From Conidiobolus incongruus B7586 (lineage: Eukaryota; Entomophthoromycota; Entomophthoromycetes; Entomophthorales; Conidiobolaceae), in assembly GCA_000697335.1 (NCBI GenBank), contig JNEM01014685.1, forward strand, positions 1 to 64,000: a DNA stretch of 64,000 nucleotides, read 5' to 3'. The position numbers were made by a program, and so were the translations under genes. Shown here in pieces: positions 47,158 through 58,509 of this stretch. Positions within the stretch are counted from its first letter, which is position 1, and every line of letters begins with the position of its first letter. The notes beneath the pieces are model-generated. The model searched no databases. It was not told the origin of the DNA and was given only the letters and a program-made list of their open reading frames with translations.

Positions 47158-47164
47158 TATAAAA
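47158..47164 (+). promoter_or_regulatory. TATA box of the first acidic secreted protein gene
   Basis: TATAAAA lies about 70 bases before the ATG at 47231. Just upstream is CACCC...GGGGGTG, which includes AGGGGG, the core of a fungal stress-response element (STRE). The paralogue has TATAAAA at 48834-48840, at a similar distance. Confidence 0.55.
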
Positions 47165-47230
47165 TGATATTATGATACTCAAAAGTACTTGTTTTTTGTT
47201 TAGTTTAGTTTTTTTGTATTGGTGAAAATT

Positions 47231-47605
47231 ATGTACTATAATTATTGGATTCATATCACTATTGCTATAGTGTTTACAAATTTGACAACTGGTGCTCCAT
47301 TTAGAGAGTTTGAAGAGCATTTTTCAGAAAAAGTTAAAGAGGTAGAAAAAATTGAAGAGGTGGAAAAATTCGAAGAAGTATTTGATAGGCCACATATTAA
47401 TCGCGACCGCTTATTCGAAGAGCTGGAAGAAGAGATTGATAGACCGCGTTTTAGTCATAGTGAGTTAGAAGAAGTGGAAGATATCAGAACCCATCACGGT
47501 GAGGAAAAAGTATTCAGATCTGATGATGGTAGAGAAATCATTGAAGAGGATTTTGAACAATATCCTAATGGATTTAGAAAACATTTTGAAGAGATTATTG
47601 AGTGA
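47231..47605 (+). CDS. Small acidic secreted protein, paralogue 1
   Basis: A 124-residue protein. The first 18-20 residues MYYNYWIHITIAIVFTNLTT form a signal peptide with a likely cut before APF. The mature part has no Cys and is strongly acidic, with many Glu in EEVEK-like runs that favour a helix. An internal echo is visible, since FDRPHINRDRLFEELEEE is followed by IDRPRFSHSELEEVED. The last 45 residues form the conserved module EVEDIRTHHGEEKVF-[RS]-DDG-RE, YPNGFRKHFEEIIE, shared with the paralogue at 48901. I do not recognise the family. It may be an extracellular or wall-associated protein or effector-like product. An upstream TTG in frame (47219) is not used because the paralogue also starts with MYYN. 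Confidence 0.75.
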   Translation: MYYNYWIHITIAIVFTNLTTGAPFREFEEHFSEKVKEVEKIEEVEKFEEVFDRPHINRDRLFEELEEEIDRPRFSHSELEEVEDIRTHHGEEKVFRSDDGREIIEEDFEQYPNGFRKHFEEIIE

Positions 47606-48833
47606 TTAGCTTTTCAAATTGATTCATTTTCAATAATGTTAATTAGAATAAACCCATATATTATATATTATATATTATTGCTTATATTATTAAAATGTAA
47701 TAAAATTGATTTCATATTCATATAATCAAAATAAATATTGAAGTTATTGGGAATTCTAAATAATAGAATTCACAATACTACTTTATTAGGATTTTCTTAT
47801 ATTCCTTAAAATCAACAACAGAAAATAATATGAGAGTTATTTCAAGTTTTTCTGAATTATGGCAATTTTAATTTTATTGAACAACAAATTTATTATACTA
47901 TAATATTAATATATCAGTAAATTTTAAATACATAATATTTTTTTGAAATTATTAAAAAATTGATTTTTAAAATCATTACTAATAGTTAATACCAATATTG
48001 TTTATCCTATATAATTATTAACTCTTTAAAATTCTTAATTGTCTCAAGTATATTAAAAAATATCATAAAAAATATAATTAATGTACACAAAAGAAAAATT
48101 ATGGATAAACAAATAATAAAATATGCAATTTCAAAAGCAATTTCTGTTTAATCTTATTTTAATAAATATATATTAAAATTTTATGAATTTGGGTTTTCTG
48201 TGGTATAAATAATTCTATTTCTGATAATATAATATAAGCAATATGATTATTTAAGAAATAACCTCATTATGATATTTAAGTTATGGATTTTTTGAAATGA
48301 AAATGATTTGTATTTTGACTCGCCAGACAAATCATAAACTGATATTTAGTTGTTAGCTTATACAGGAAAATAAAAACAGTCACTTTAAAACAGAAAACTA
48401 ATATAATCATAAATTAAATTTCATAAATTGTTAATGATAATCTATTTGTCCCTATTTTGTTTTTTAGGAAATACTTATTTTGATAACTTAATCATTATTT
48501 TTTATATTGAATATAGACTTAATGACAAGTTAATTTTAGAATTCAAATATCGGTAATATTCTAAATTTTTGATATTTAAAAGCAAATATTAAAGCGCCTC
48601 AACTAATCAAATATTAATACTAAGAGTTCTCAATAGAATTTATAAATGAATCATATTAATAAATAGCCAAAATTTTGATTAGAAGAATATAATCATATAA
48701 ATGAATCATTCATAATGCTCAAATGAAAAGTTCGAGCCAAGGAATTTAGTGGCTGATATAAATTTATACTGAAATTAGGTTAAGTTTGAAACTTAGGTAA
48801 TAATCAGCCACATTTTAAATATGATCCAACAAA
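47606..48833. other. AT-rich stretch between the two secreted-protein genes
   Basis: No gene seen. Confidence 0.5.
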
Positions 48834-48840
48834 TATAAAA
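48834..48840 (+). promoter_or_regulatory. TATA box of the second acidic secreted protein gene
   Basis: TATAAAA 61-67 bases before the ATG at 48901, matching the spacing of the paralogue's TATA box. Confidence 0.45.
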
Positions 48841-48900
48841 TATGATAAAATATTCCATGACAATTGATCTTATTCAAAGTTGATTGAGTTTTTATAAGCT

Positions 48901-49200
48901 ATGTATTATAACCGCTTAATTTCATTCTCTATTACCTTACTGGTTACAAATGTAGTGACTGGTGTAATGTTTGATTATGATCAATATTTTCTTGACAATT
49001 TCCTAAAATTCCAGGATAGTGAACCCAATCATCTTCGTGGTTTTGGACCTAAACTTCACGAAGTGGAAGATATCAAAACTCGTCACGGCGAGGAAAAAAT
49101 TTTCAAATCGGCAGATGGTAAAGAAGAAGTTGAAGAAGATGTCGAAAGGTTTCCAGGTGGTTTTAGAAAACATTTTGAAGAAGTGATCGTTGACAAATAA
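48901..49200 (+). CDS. Small acidic secreted protein, paralogue 2
   Basis: A 99-residue protein. MYYNRLISFSITLLVTNVVT is a signal peptide, with cleavage probably near VVTG-VM. The mature part lacks the Glu-rich repeat block of paralogue 1 and has only a short linker (FDYDQYFLDNFLKFQDSEPN). It then has the same C-terminal module HEVEDIKTRHGEEKIFKSAD followed by VEEDVERFPGGFRKHFEEVI. It has no Cys. Same strand and 1.3 kb from paralogue 1, so the pair is a tandem duplication in which the module is conserved and the middle has expanded or shrunk. Function unknown. Confidence 0.75.
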   Translation: MYYNRLISFSITLLVTNVVTGVMFDYDQYFLDNFLKFQDSEPNHLRGFGPKLHEVEDIKTRHGEEKIFKSADGKEEVEEDVERFPGGFRKHFEEVIVDK

Positions 49201-50354
49201 TTTTTACATATTTGAATATCAATATTATTATTTTTAATATAGTATATTAGATATTGATCCTAATTTGTAATAAAGGTGCTCATTTTAAAATAATTATACA
49301 ATTTTATCTAATTAGCTAATGTTTAATTTTTAATTAATAATTTATTATGAAATTAGAAACAAATTGTAAAAATTTTCCAATTTTTCATATCAAGTATATT
49401 AATTCCTTTCAAAGTCAAATTTTAAAGTTTTAACTATTCAAAAAACTTCAAATTTGTCATATTACAAAAAATATATATTTTAAATATTTTAAACCAATCA
49501 CAATGCAAATATTAAAATCTTCAAATACATTACATAATTTTACATTATATGCTATTCAATTATAATTTGAAACATTCTCAAATGTGGAATATATCAGACA
49601 TTTTTTAGATTTTAATTGAAAACCAAACTTTAAAAACAGATAAAAATAATTTGGTTCTGTACTAATTTTTATTATGCATTATAATATAGAAATACTACTT
49701 TATTGCATAAATTTTAGTTTTAATATAATAAATGTTTATTATAGAGTTAAACCTATAACTATGTTTTTTGAATCAGCAATATAAAACAATTAATTTTAAA
49801 TCTAATTCAATAAGTGTATTGATTTTTTAATAAAAAAGAGATGTTTTTAATAATTCCAATAATGCCAATTAATAGTTTTCTGATTTAATACAATTTAGTT
49901 ATTACATCTGATCAATGTAATATAATTATTATTATAGACAATATAATTTGATAATTATGATATTAATTTAACAATATATAACAATTTATAAAATTCTCTG
50001 ATAAAAATTAATCTCATATTGTAATCCTTGATATTTTTCTAGATTATTGTGATACATTAGACTAATATAATATAAAAATAGCAGTTTAAGCTAATCAAAA
50101 CATTGCTGGCAGTGAATTTGAATGCGATCTATTAGATAATTAGTTTAGAATAAAATTATACAATTTGTTTTCATAATAAAGAAGAGCAAAGGTATATTCA
50201 ACATTAATTAATCAAAATCTAACAATGCTTGATTATATTTAAGTGAATATCCTTCATATCAAAGATCTTCAATTCAATGATCAGAATGGTATTTAAATAA
50301 TAATATTTGATGTTTTTTAAATCATACTAATTTAACCTCAGAATTGAACAAAAT
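49201..50354. other. AT-rich stretch without genes
   Basis: No gene seen. Confidence 0.5.
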
Positions 50355-51075
50355 AGAGATTTTTTAATTTCTGATTTTTTAACATATTATTAGTTTCAGG
50401 AAAAAATATATACAAAATAAATAATTTTTAAACTATATCCATATATAGATATATAATGTTTTTTTCACTAAAAAATTAAATTTTAAAAATTTATTATTTA
50501 ATTTAATTATACTTAAATAATAATCATGAAATGTCCTTTATTTTAGTTTTAGTAAATCTTAAGTATAATTTTTTCAAATTATTTTAAATTTACAAGCAGC
50601 TTTTAAAAATAATAGTTTATTTAAATCAACTATTTATCATTAGGTAAATTACTTCAATGTTAAAAAAAATCTTTAAACCTTATTAAATTTTTAAAAAATA
50701 ATTTTAATTATTATTTATTAATTATTAATAAAAAACAATATATTGAAATATATTTTTATATTCTTTTTCAAAAATACTTAGGGTAATTTAATATCAATTA
50801 TTAAATATATAAAATTAAAGTCATATACAATTTTCTAATAATAAATAATGAAAAAAAGGTACTATATCTAGTATTTTCATTGAATTATAACCTAAATAAG
50901 TATAATTGCTTTAGGTAATTAAAAAATCAACTTATAAAGAATTCAAAAAAAAATAATTAGTTTGTAAAATATCAAATTTTAGTCTTTAATAGAAAGAACT
51001 ATTCTTTAAATGTTAAAGGTTTGTTAAGAGTATAGTAAAATAATATTAATAATAAAGAGTAGTAATTCAATATTA
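50355..51075 (+). repeat. AT-rich dispersed repeat, family A, copy 4
   Basis: Same orientation and order as the copy at 2488. It keeps both ends (GAGATTTTTTAATTTCTGAT on the left; GTTTGTTAAGAGTATAGTAA and AATAATAAAGAG on the right) but lacks about 450 bases of the middle. It stands about 690 bases before the first P450 pseudogene. Confidence 0.6.
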
Positions 51076-51764
51076 ATTATTTATTTTGATATATTTTATA
51101 TCAAAAATTATATTCAAATTTAATTTTAGAAATTTTGTTTTTATAAATTTCTATACTAATGGTTAATTTTTCTATAACAGAAGATATAAAAGTGAATATT
51201 AGCTAAAAATATAGAACTGTATACTATTACATTTAGTCTTGTATTTTCACACTTAATATTAAAGTATTGTGATAATTTCTCAAGTTTTATAAAACTATAT
51301 ATCAATATATATTAAGATATTTTGATTCAACCTTCATTATAAATATATATAATTAAAATGCAAACGTAAGTTTGATTATGTAGGCATACAATGATATTTT
51401 TAACTATATATCAAACCAAAATAACTTGAAAAGATATTGAAAATTTAATATCTATACTTGTAATTGGTTATGAAATATTATTATTAAAAGGGTATATTAA
51501 AAAAATATTTTTTGGTATTAAAAAATTTGATTAATATAATTTCAACTTTACAATCCTATAAAAATATTGAAAAGAAAAATTTAATATATAATTAATAAAA
51601 TTATAAGGAAATTTTATTCTAATGAAATCTTGAAAATATCCTCTAACAATAATCAATTTGAAAAAATAGATATTTGTCTTTTTTTGATTAAATAACATTA
51701 ACGACATTGATAGAAAAATTACAACTAAAAATACTCCTAATATTAATATTTAGTCAATTCATAA
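51076..51764. other. AT-rich stretch before the P450 cluster
   Basis: No gene seen. Confidence 0.5.
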
Positions 51765-53160
51765 TTAGATTATTATCAAATTTGTTTAAAGTACTCAAAT
51801 ATTTGATAGAATTATCCCGAGCCTCACTCATAGGTTATATGAAAACAATATTTAATTAGTGGTCATTATATGGAGATTTGAAAAAGGTATTAGGTCCAGG
51901 ACCAAGAGAGAGGAGGTATGCTGCAGTCTTTTGGACTGAAAATGGAGGGTTGCACTATCACAGCCTGAGATCATCAAACAATTCTTTCATAGCACGAATC
52001 AACTTCCAAATCTCACTTCCAAATGCTCATAATTTATTCGCAAAATTCCTATGTACTTTGCATATTTTAAACAACAATGTTGACGAGTGGAAGAGATTGA
52101 ATGCCTGTTAACCCAATCTTTCATCAAATCTTCAATCATAATTTCATTACTTCTTGTATTGAGGAAATATGTGATGTTTCAATTGATCCAGTTCACGAAA
52201 GACAAGGTCAACCTCTTCATATCAGAAATTTGATGGAATTAATAACACTAAAAGTCTTAGGTAAAGGGATATTGAATGTAGACTTTGAAGAAATGGAAAA
52301 TAAGGATATGTCCAGATACGATCATTTATATACTTCAATTGTTGAGCAGAACTCTAATCCTGTCCACTTTCTGATTCCTTTTTTCATTGTTATTATATAT
52401 ATTAGATGACTAAAAGTCGTTCAATATACTAGAATCCAACAATTATCAAAAATTTGATTAACTAAGGAAGGATATTATGGATCCTAAATTTGAAGATTCT
52501 AACCACTTACTATCCGCTCTCTTAGAGTAAATGAAAACAATGTTGAGAACATTCGCACAGGTGAATAATTAGTTCATAACTTGAAATCATTCTTTCTTGA
52601 TGGTCATTACACCATGGCTAATCCCCTGTGGTTGGGAAAGGATCGCTTAGCCTAAAATCCTCAATTTCAAGAAAAGTTGAGGAGAAAAATTTATGAATAT
52701 TGATTATACCCAAATTTGAACAAATTAAGGAGATGGATTACTTGTGATTATTTATCAAAAAAGCCATGCGTATCAATTCCTCCATTTGTTCAGATCATTT
52801 GAATATTATTTGAGGGTTATTGTAATCCAAATGATAATGTCATTATAACAATTTTTACGACAGTACATCTATCTATTTATGACATTCAACACGACTCCCA
52901 ATATTATCTCAATCCCGAAATTTTGACTCAGAAAGATTCTTAAATACCAGACATAGATGTTTATATGCCATTTGGTAGAGGTAATCATATGTGTATTGAT
53001 AACAATTTCAGTTTAATGGAGCAGAAAGTGTACTTGAACATGTTTTTATAAAAATTCAGTATTGATATCAAAAACAATCCTAACATTCAAAAGCTCAGAT
53101 TTAAGGATAAAAGGTTACTCCATCAGTAGATCTCAATATAGATTGTACTACAAAAAAATA
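51765..53160 (+). pseudogene. Cytochrome P450 pseudogene 1
   Basis: A decayed paralogue of the intact P450 3.5 kb downstream. FKVLKYLIELSRASLIGYMK at about 51787 matches the intact FRVPKHLRSFPRVSFFGLMN. Then come LGPGPRERRYAAVFW, PVNPIFHQIF, a good block of over 80 residues to HFLIPFF (52101-52409), worn I-helix and ExxR regions, and the haem region YMPFGRGNHMCIDNNFSLMEQKV near 52965-53020. The haem-binding Cys is kept. Several frameshifts, deletions and stops break the gene, including loss of the AGxDTT motif (FFLDGHYTM-like). It ends near the equivalent of PVDLKLNF. Confidence 0.9.
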
Positions 53161-55146
53161 CAATCAATAAAAATATTATAGAGCTCTAAACAAAATATCA
53201 TTTCATCAAGGAATATTTTCTGTTTATATACAGTGAATAAAAATGTTTAGATCCTAAATTATCATTTAATCTCAATATAAAATTAAAAAAAATGTTATTA
53301 ATTTGATGTTAAATAAAATTTTGAAATGATATGTTATACTTTTTTAATCTAAATAATATTTTTTCAAATATCAATACCATTAATATTGATAAAAAATCCA
53401 AATATATATATAGCTAACAAAAAATATTACAAATATTGTTTTAATTAAAAGTTTAAACATTATTACCAATATCTCATATTTTCTAATAGATTAAAATATA
53501 TTACATTTGCTTATAATAAATTATATGGCAAATGTCTTCAAGTTAAATAATAAACTAGTACACTCTAAATTTAATATGTATATATTGTATTTTTGTTAAT
53601 TGTACCAAAATCGACACAAAATAACTGGTTAACAACTCTAATATTTTATTGAATTTACCAAATAAATATATAATATTCATTGATATTAAATATACTAACT
53701 AATTGTTATTCAAATTATGTTTGAAAAATATCATTATTCATCATATTAATTTGGAATTAAGATTATAATTTCATTAAGTATAAATTAATAACAATATTCT
53801 AATAATAGTATATTACAATTGATATTAAAATAAATTCTAAGTTTATATGAATTCCTAATATTAATTTGAGGAATACTATAACAGGGTCAATGTATACAAG
53901 TTGTTTCAATGTGAACAGTGTGGAAAAAGTCCTTGTTTATTTGATAATGGTTCCCTTTTTTATATGTAAAAGTTGGTGAGGGTTCAAAGATAAAATAAGA
54001 CAAGATAAGATCAAGTAGGTAAAAAGATAAGATAAAGTAAGCAGATATGATTGACATGTCACGATGATGAAAAAGTGATCTGATCCATGACAAATACTGT
54101 TTAATGATCAGAATCATCAGTTTAATTTTTCTAATTACAGAGATTATATTTAGACAATTTGAAAGATTAAAATTCAAATTATATTTAACATTCATTAACT
54201 ATGTTATTATTAAAATAGTTGATTCTAATCATAATAAGGATACTATAAATAATAATCTATACATTTTTGAAACTTTAATATTCATTTTATATAACTATTT
54301 AATTGATGTTATTATTATTTAATTATTAGTAATTATTGATTATGTCAATTGATTATACAGTTTCAATCTGTTAGTGACATCACTAAAATTTGTTTACATA
54401 AATTATTCAACTATTCTGATCAAATAGTGATATGATCAAATTGTATGTAATTCTAATTTGAGAATAAAAAATTAAGTTTGAATTACTTTTTAAAAATTAA
54501 AACCAATTTTTTTAAATATAACTCTAATAATAGGGATTCTGTAAGTAATAAATTAACAGTTCGCATGATATGAGAACGTATATCTAAATACATGTAATTA
54601 AAATATTTCGAGAATAAAATTTCAAATTTTTATATTAAAACTTTGGTGTATAATAACATCTAATCTGTAAGGTTAAAAGGGAATTAAATTTGATTTTTGT
54701 TTTTATTAAAATTTTTTCATGTCAGAGAATTCAACCAATAAAATAATACTAATTTTAGTTCAAAAGTTATAACCATTTATGATTAATTTCATTTGAAGTT
54801 TCATTTTAATTCAATTTTACACTCACTTTGAAAAAAATACAAGTGTGAATTTGTTTTGATTTTAAGAAGATATATTATATATTTGATTTAATAGTATAAC
54901 AATTTTATTTTATATCATTTGGGTAATATAATTTGTATTTATTTAACATTTTAAATCAGATAGCATATAAAATGCTCCTTATAAATTATACAAAATCTTA
55001 ATTTCATTACTATCTAAAACCCTGTTTCAAATTTGGTATACAAATAGTTTGAGAATGTCTGAAACATGAATTTGATCCTGAATTGATGAATTTTATCAAT
55101 GATTTTTTTTGAGCATAAAATTATCCCTATAATCTTATTCAATGGG
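53161..55146. other. AT-rich stretch between P450 pseudogene 1 and the intact P450
   Basis: No gene seen. A GATAAG-like word is repeated several times at 53988-54050 (GATAAAATAAGACAAGATAAG), which could be a cluster of GATA-factor sites or a simple repeat. Confidence 0.45.
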
Positions 55147-55154
55147 TATAAATA
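55147..55154 (+). promoter_or_regulatory. TATA box of the intact P450 gene
   Basis: TATAAATA lies about 90 bases before the ATG at 55245. Confidence 0.55.
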
Positions 55155-55244
55155 CACAATTGGTCTCGTACATCGAATAATATCACAGCCGCTATAACAA
55201 TATCAATTATAATAACAACACCAATATTAATCACTTGATTAATA

Positions 55245-56723
55245 ATGCTTCAAATATTATTATTCTCTGCATTTGTAGTTGGAATTTTTGCGTACTTATT
55301 TAGAGTACCCAAACATTTGAGAAGTTTCCCCAGAGTCTCATTCTTCGGTTTAATGAATACAATTTTCACTTCCAGGCCAACTGACGAATACTTCAGCAAT
55401 GTATTAGGTCCGGCATTGAAGGAGAAGGGGTATGCTGCCATGTTTTGGATTGGAAAATGGAATGTTGTAGTATCTCAACCAGAGATTGTCAAGCAGCTCT
55501 TTCGCAATACCAATCAATTTCACAAGCAGACTCTCGATGCCCATGGTCTATCTGGAAAATTCTTAGGAACTTCAAATATTTTAAACAGCAATGGAGACGA
55601 TTGGAAAAGATATAGAAAGCCTGCTAATCCCATCTTTCACCAAACCTTCTATCCAGAACTCTTTGCACCTTGCATTCAAGATGCTTTGGAGGCTTTGACT
55701 GATCGTGTCAATGAAAACCAAGGCGAACCTGTTCCTGTAAATGATTTAATGGAGTTGATGACTTTGGATGTGTTAGGCAAAGGAATTTTTAGTGTAGATT
55801 TTGAAGCAGTTAAGAGTAAGGGATCTTCAAGACACCATTATTTGTACTCTTCCATTATTTCACAGTTTGTTAATCCCGTCTACTTCATTATGCCATTTTT
55901 GCATCGCTATCCAATGGGAAAGATGGCTAGAGCACATGCTAGCGCGCTCGAATTCAACAAATTCATCCAAGATTTGATTGATCAAAGAAGAAAGGATTTT
56001 AAAGATGGCAAATTTGAAGATTCAAAGGACTTGATATCCACTTTATTACGAGAAAACGAAAATAATCATGAAGACCCTCTTACAGATGAAGAGTTAGTTC
56101 ACAACTTGAATGTATTCTTTATTGCTGGTCATGATACTACCGCTAACACCCTTTCTTACGGAATGTACCACTTAGCCAAGAACCCTCAAGTTCAAGAAAA
56201 GCTGAGAAAGGAAATTTATGATACCTTAAAGATTCCACCAGGAACTAGCAAGGTGGTTATACCCACAATTGAACAAATTAAGGAGATGGAATACTTAGGA
56301 TTATTTATCAAAGAAGTCATGCGTATCAATCCCTCAGTTGCTCAAATCGTTCGCAAATTGACAGAGGATTATCGTATTCCAAGTGATAACGTCGTCATTC
56401 CAAAGGGAACTACAGTCAACGTTTCTATTTATTGTATTCAACATGACCCCAAGATCTACCCCAATCCTGAGCGATTCGATCCCGAGAGATTCTTAAATGC
56501 CAAATACGACACCGATGTCTACATGCCATTCGGCGGGGGAAGTCGCATGTGTATTGGTAGCAATTTCAGTTTAATGGAGCAGAAAGTATATTTAACCATG
56601 CTATTACAAAAATTCACTGTTGATATCAAGTCAACCAATCCTGACTTTGAAAAGATCAGACTTAAAGGGTTGGGATTGACTCGTCCTGTGGATCTCAAAT
56701 TGAATTTTGTGCCTAGAATCTAA
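55245..56723 (+). CDS. Cytochrome P450 monooxygenase (intact)
   Basis: A haem-thiolate monooxygenase of 492 residues, normal for a microsomal P450. The N-terminal anchor (2-19) and FRVPKHLRSFPR lead into the catalytic domain. WKRYRKPANPIFHQTF (120-135) is the C-helix. The I-helix has AGHDTT (294-299), the oxygen-activation motif. ExxR is E357-x-x-R360 in KEVMR. PERF is at 413-416, and the haem loop FGGGSRMCIG (429-438) carries the ligand Cys436. All essential motifs are present. It needs a P450 reductase for electrons and would sit on the ER. The substrate cannot be told. The family is of the CYP4/52/CYP509-like long-chain type by general look, but I would not assign a CYP number. The gene is intronless and is the only whole member of a four-copy cluster. 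Confidence 0.95.
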   Translation: MLQILLFSAFVVGIFAYLFRVPKHLRSFPRVSFFGLMNTIFTSRPTDEYFSNVLGPALKEKGYAAMFWIGKWNVVVSQPEIVKQLFRNTNQFHKQTLDAHGLSGKFLGTSNILNSNGDDWKRYRKPANPIFHQTFYPELFAPCIQDALEALTDRVNENQGEPVPVNDLMELMTLDVLGKGIFSVDFEAVKSKGSSRHHYLYSSIISQFVNPVYFIMPFLHRYPMGKMARAHASALEFNKFIQDLIDQRRKDFKDGKFEDSKDLISTLLRENENNHEDPLTDEELVHNLNVFFIAGHDTTANTLSYGMYHLAKNPQVQEKLRKEIYDTLKIPPGTSKVVIPTIEQIKEMEYLGLFIKEVMRINPSVAQIVRKLTEDYRIPSDNVVIPKGTTVNVSIYCIQHDPKIYPNPERFDPERFLNAKYDTDVYMPFGGGSRMCIGSNFSLMEQKVYLTMLLQKFTVDIKSTNPDFEKIRLKGLGLTRPVDLKLNFVPRI

Positions 56724-58509
56724 AATTCAATAGCTATCAGTTTCATAAAAACTGAAGTATATATGTCGATCAGATAAAAATGCTCTATTAACTTATATTA
56801 CTTGATCTTAAAAATAATTGAATAAACCAGAATATTTGTTATTATCTCACACAATTTTAAGTATTGTAAATACAGTTAAAAATACAGTATAAAATCATAT
56901 TTAGCTCATTTTGTTATTCAATTATTTAAAAATTATATTATGATCGATGTTCTGTTTGATAAATTTTAGTTCATTGTATATTTAGTATAATTTTATTAAA
57001 TTTATTAGCAGAATATATAATATTAAGTTACAACTTTTTCAAATATATCATTGAAATTATATAAGTTCTCAATCTAACATATACTCTTATATTTTAATAC
57101 AGTAAGCATTTTACAAATCTGATATTTTAATAATTATTTGTTTTATTAACTTAGTCAATAAAAATGATATTTGGAATTAATTTATAATTTATAATTTATA
57201 ATAAAATATTTTTATCAGAATAATTCATTTTATAACACTTAAGAAACATGATAATAAAACTCAAAATTTTAACTCATAACATTTTTACTTTGAATTCAAA
57301 GATAATAAATACTAATTTCCGAAAATTCAATTTAAAATTTAATTATAAGCTGATGAACAGGTTTATTCATCATTTTGATTTTAATTTAGTTGATTTCGAA
57401 TTTGCTGGTAAAAAATTATTAAATATAAAATGTATGGGAGCTGTTGTGTTTATGGAATTGAAATTGTTGAAGTAAGATATATGAATACAGCTAGTAATTT
57501 TTAAATTTTCTATTTTTATTTTTAAAGCAATTTGAATCATATATCATATTATTTTATATTATTAATGGATTCCTGAAGATTCTGATTCAAATTTTATCTG
57601 GTTTCTCTTTATCAGATCGGTGAGTTCGATATTCCTGAAAATAATTGAAATTGGATAATATTATTCAAATACAAATAATACTGACTTTAAATTCCTAAAG
57701 TGTGAGCCAATAACGTGTATGCTTAAAAAAACTGCGAATGCCGCTCTGAAAATTGACTTGATTATATACTCAATGTTAGTTATAATTACTTATAATCATT
57801 AATATGGATATGAATACTTAAATGCTGAAAATTAAATTCTCAACCAAGAAAAATTAACATCTATTTTCTTAAATTCAATAATATTAATGAAAAAATGTTA
57901 TTGTGAAAAGCTTTGATTCAACGAAAAATTTTGCTATATATAATATACGATTTATTTTGTTTTTATATTCATATTTTAAGAATTGAATAGATGGGTAAAA
58001 ATCAAAATATTCAAAATATTCTTATTTTTTAAAAAGAATTTCAGTTATCACTAGTCAGACATTTGGAGAACTTTGAATAGTATTGTGTAAAATAGAGATA
58101 AATATAATGAGAATTATTGGGAGATCATATTTAGTGTATTCACTACCAAATTACTTGCGCAATAGTTGGTAGAAATCTTTTGATAGAAATATGATGGGAT
58201 TTGAGTAGATTTTATAAATTTTTATCAAAATATATTAAATTCACGATCTTAATTTAGTTAAATTGATAGTTTATTGAAAATGACAAGAAGATGAAGCCTA
58301 AAAGTTGATTTAAACCTTCAAAATATTGTTAATTAGAATCTAAAATACAATTAGATGTCATAATTAAAGAATCAAGAATGTATTGCGAATTTAGATGACT
58401 TTGATTAGTAATATAGGCTGAAAAATAGGGATGAAAAAGTATCATACAATATCTGGTCCATTATGAAGATCTATCCTTAAAATCATTCACAACATATTGC
58501 TATTAGATT
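56724..58509. other. AT-rich stretch between convergent P450 copies
   Basis: No gene seen. The frame at 57248-57475 starts with an ATG but is made of common A/T codons and matches nothing I know. Confidence 0.45.

Noticed and set aside
47219-47230. TTG start four codons upstream for the first acidic secreted protein
   Set aside because: TTG is not a likely nuclear start, and the paralogue starts with MYYN at the matching ATG.
57248-57475. Small gene of 75 codons starting with ATG
   Set aside because: It is Ile/Lys/Asn/Phe-rich as expected by chance at this base composition, with no homology and no better base composition than its flanks.
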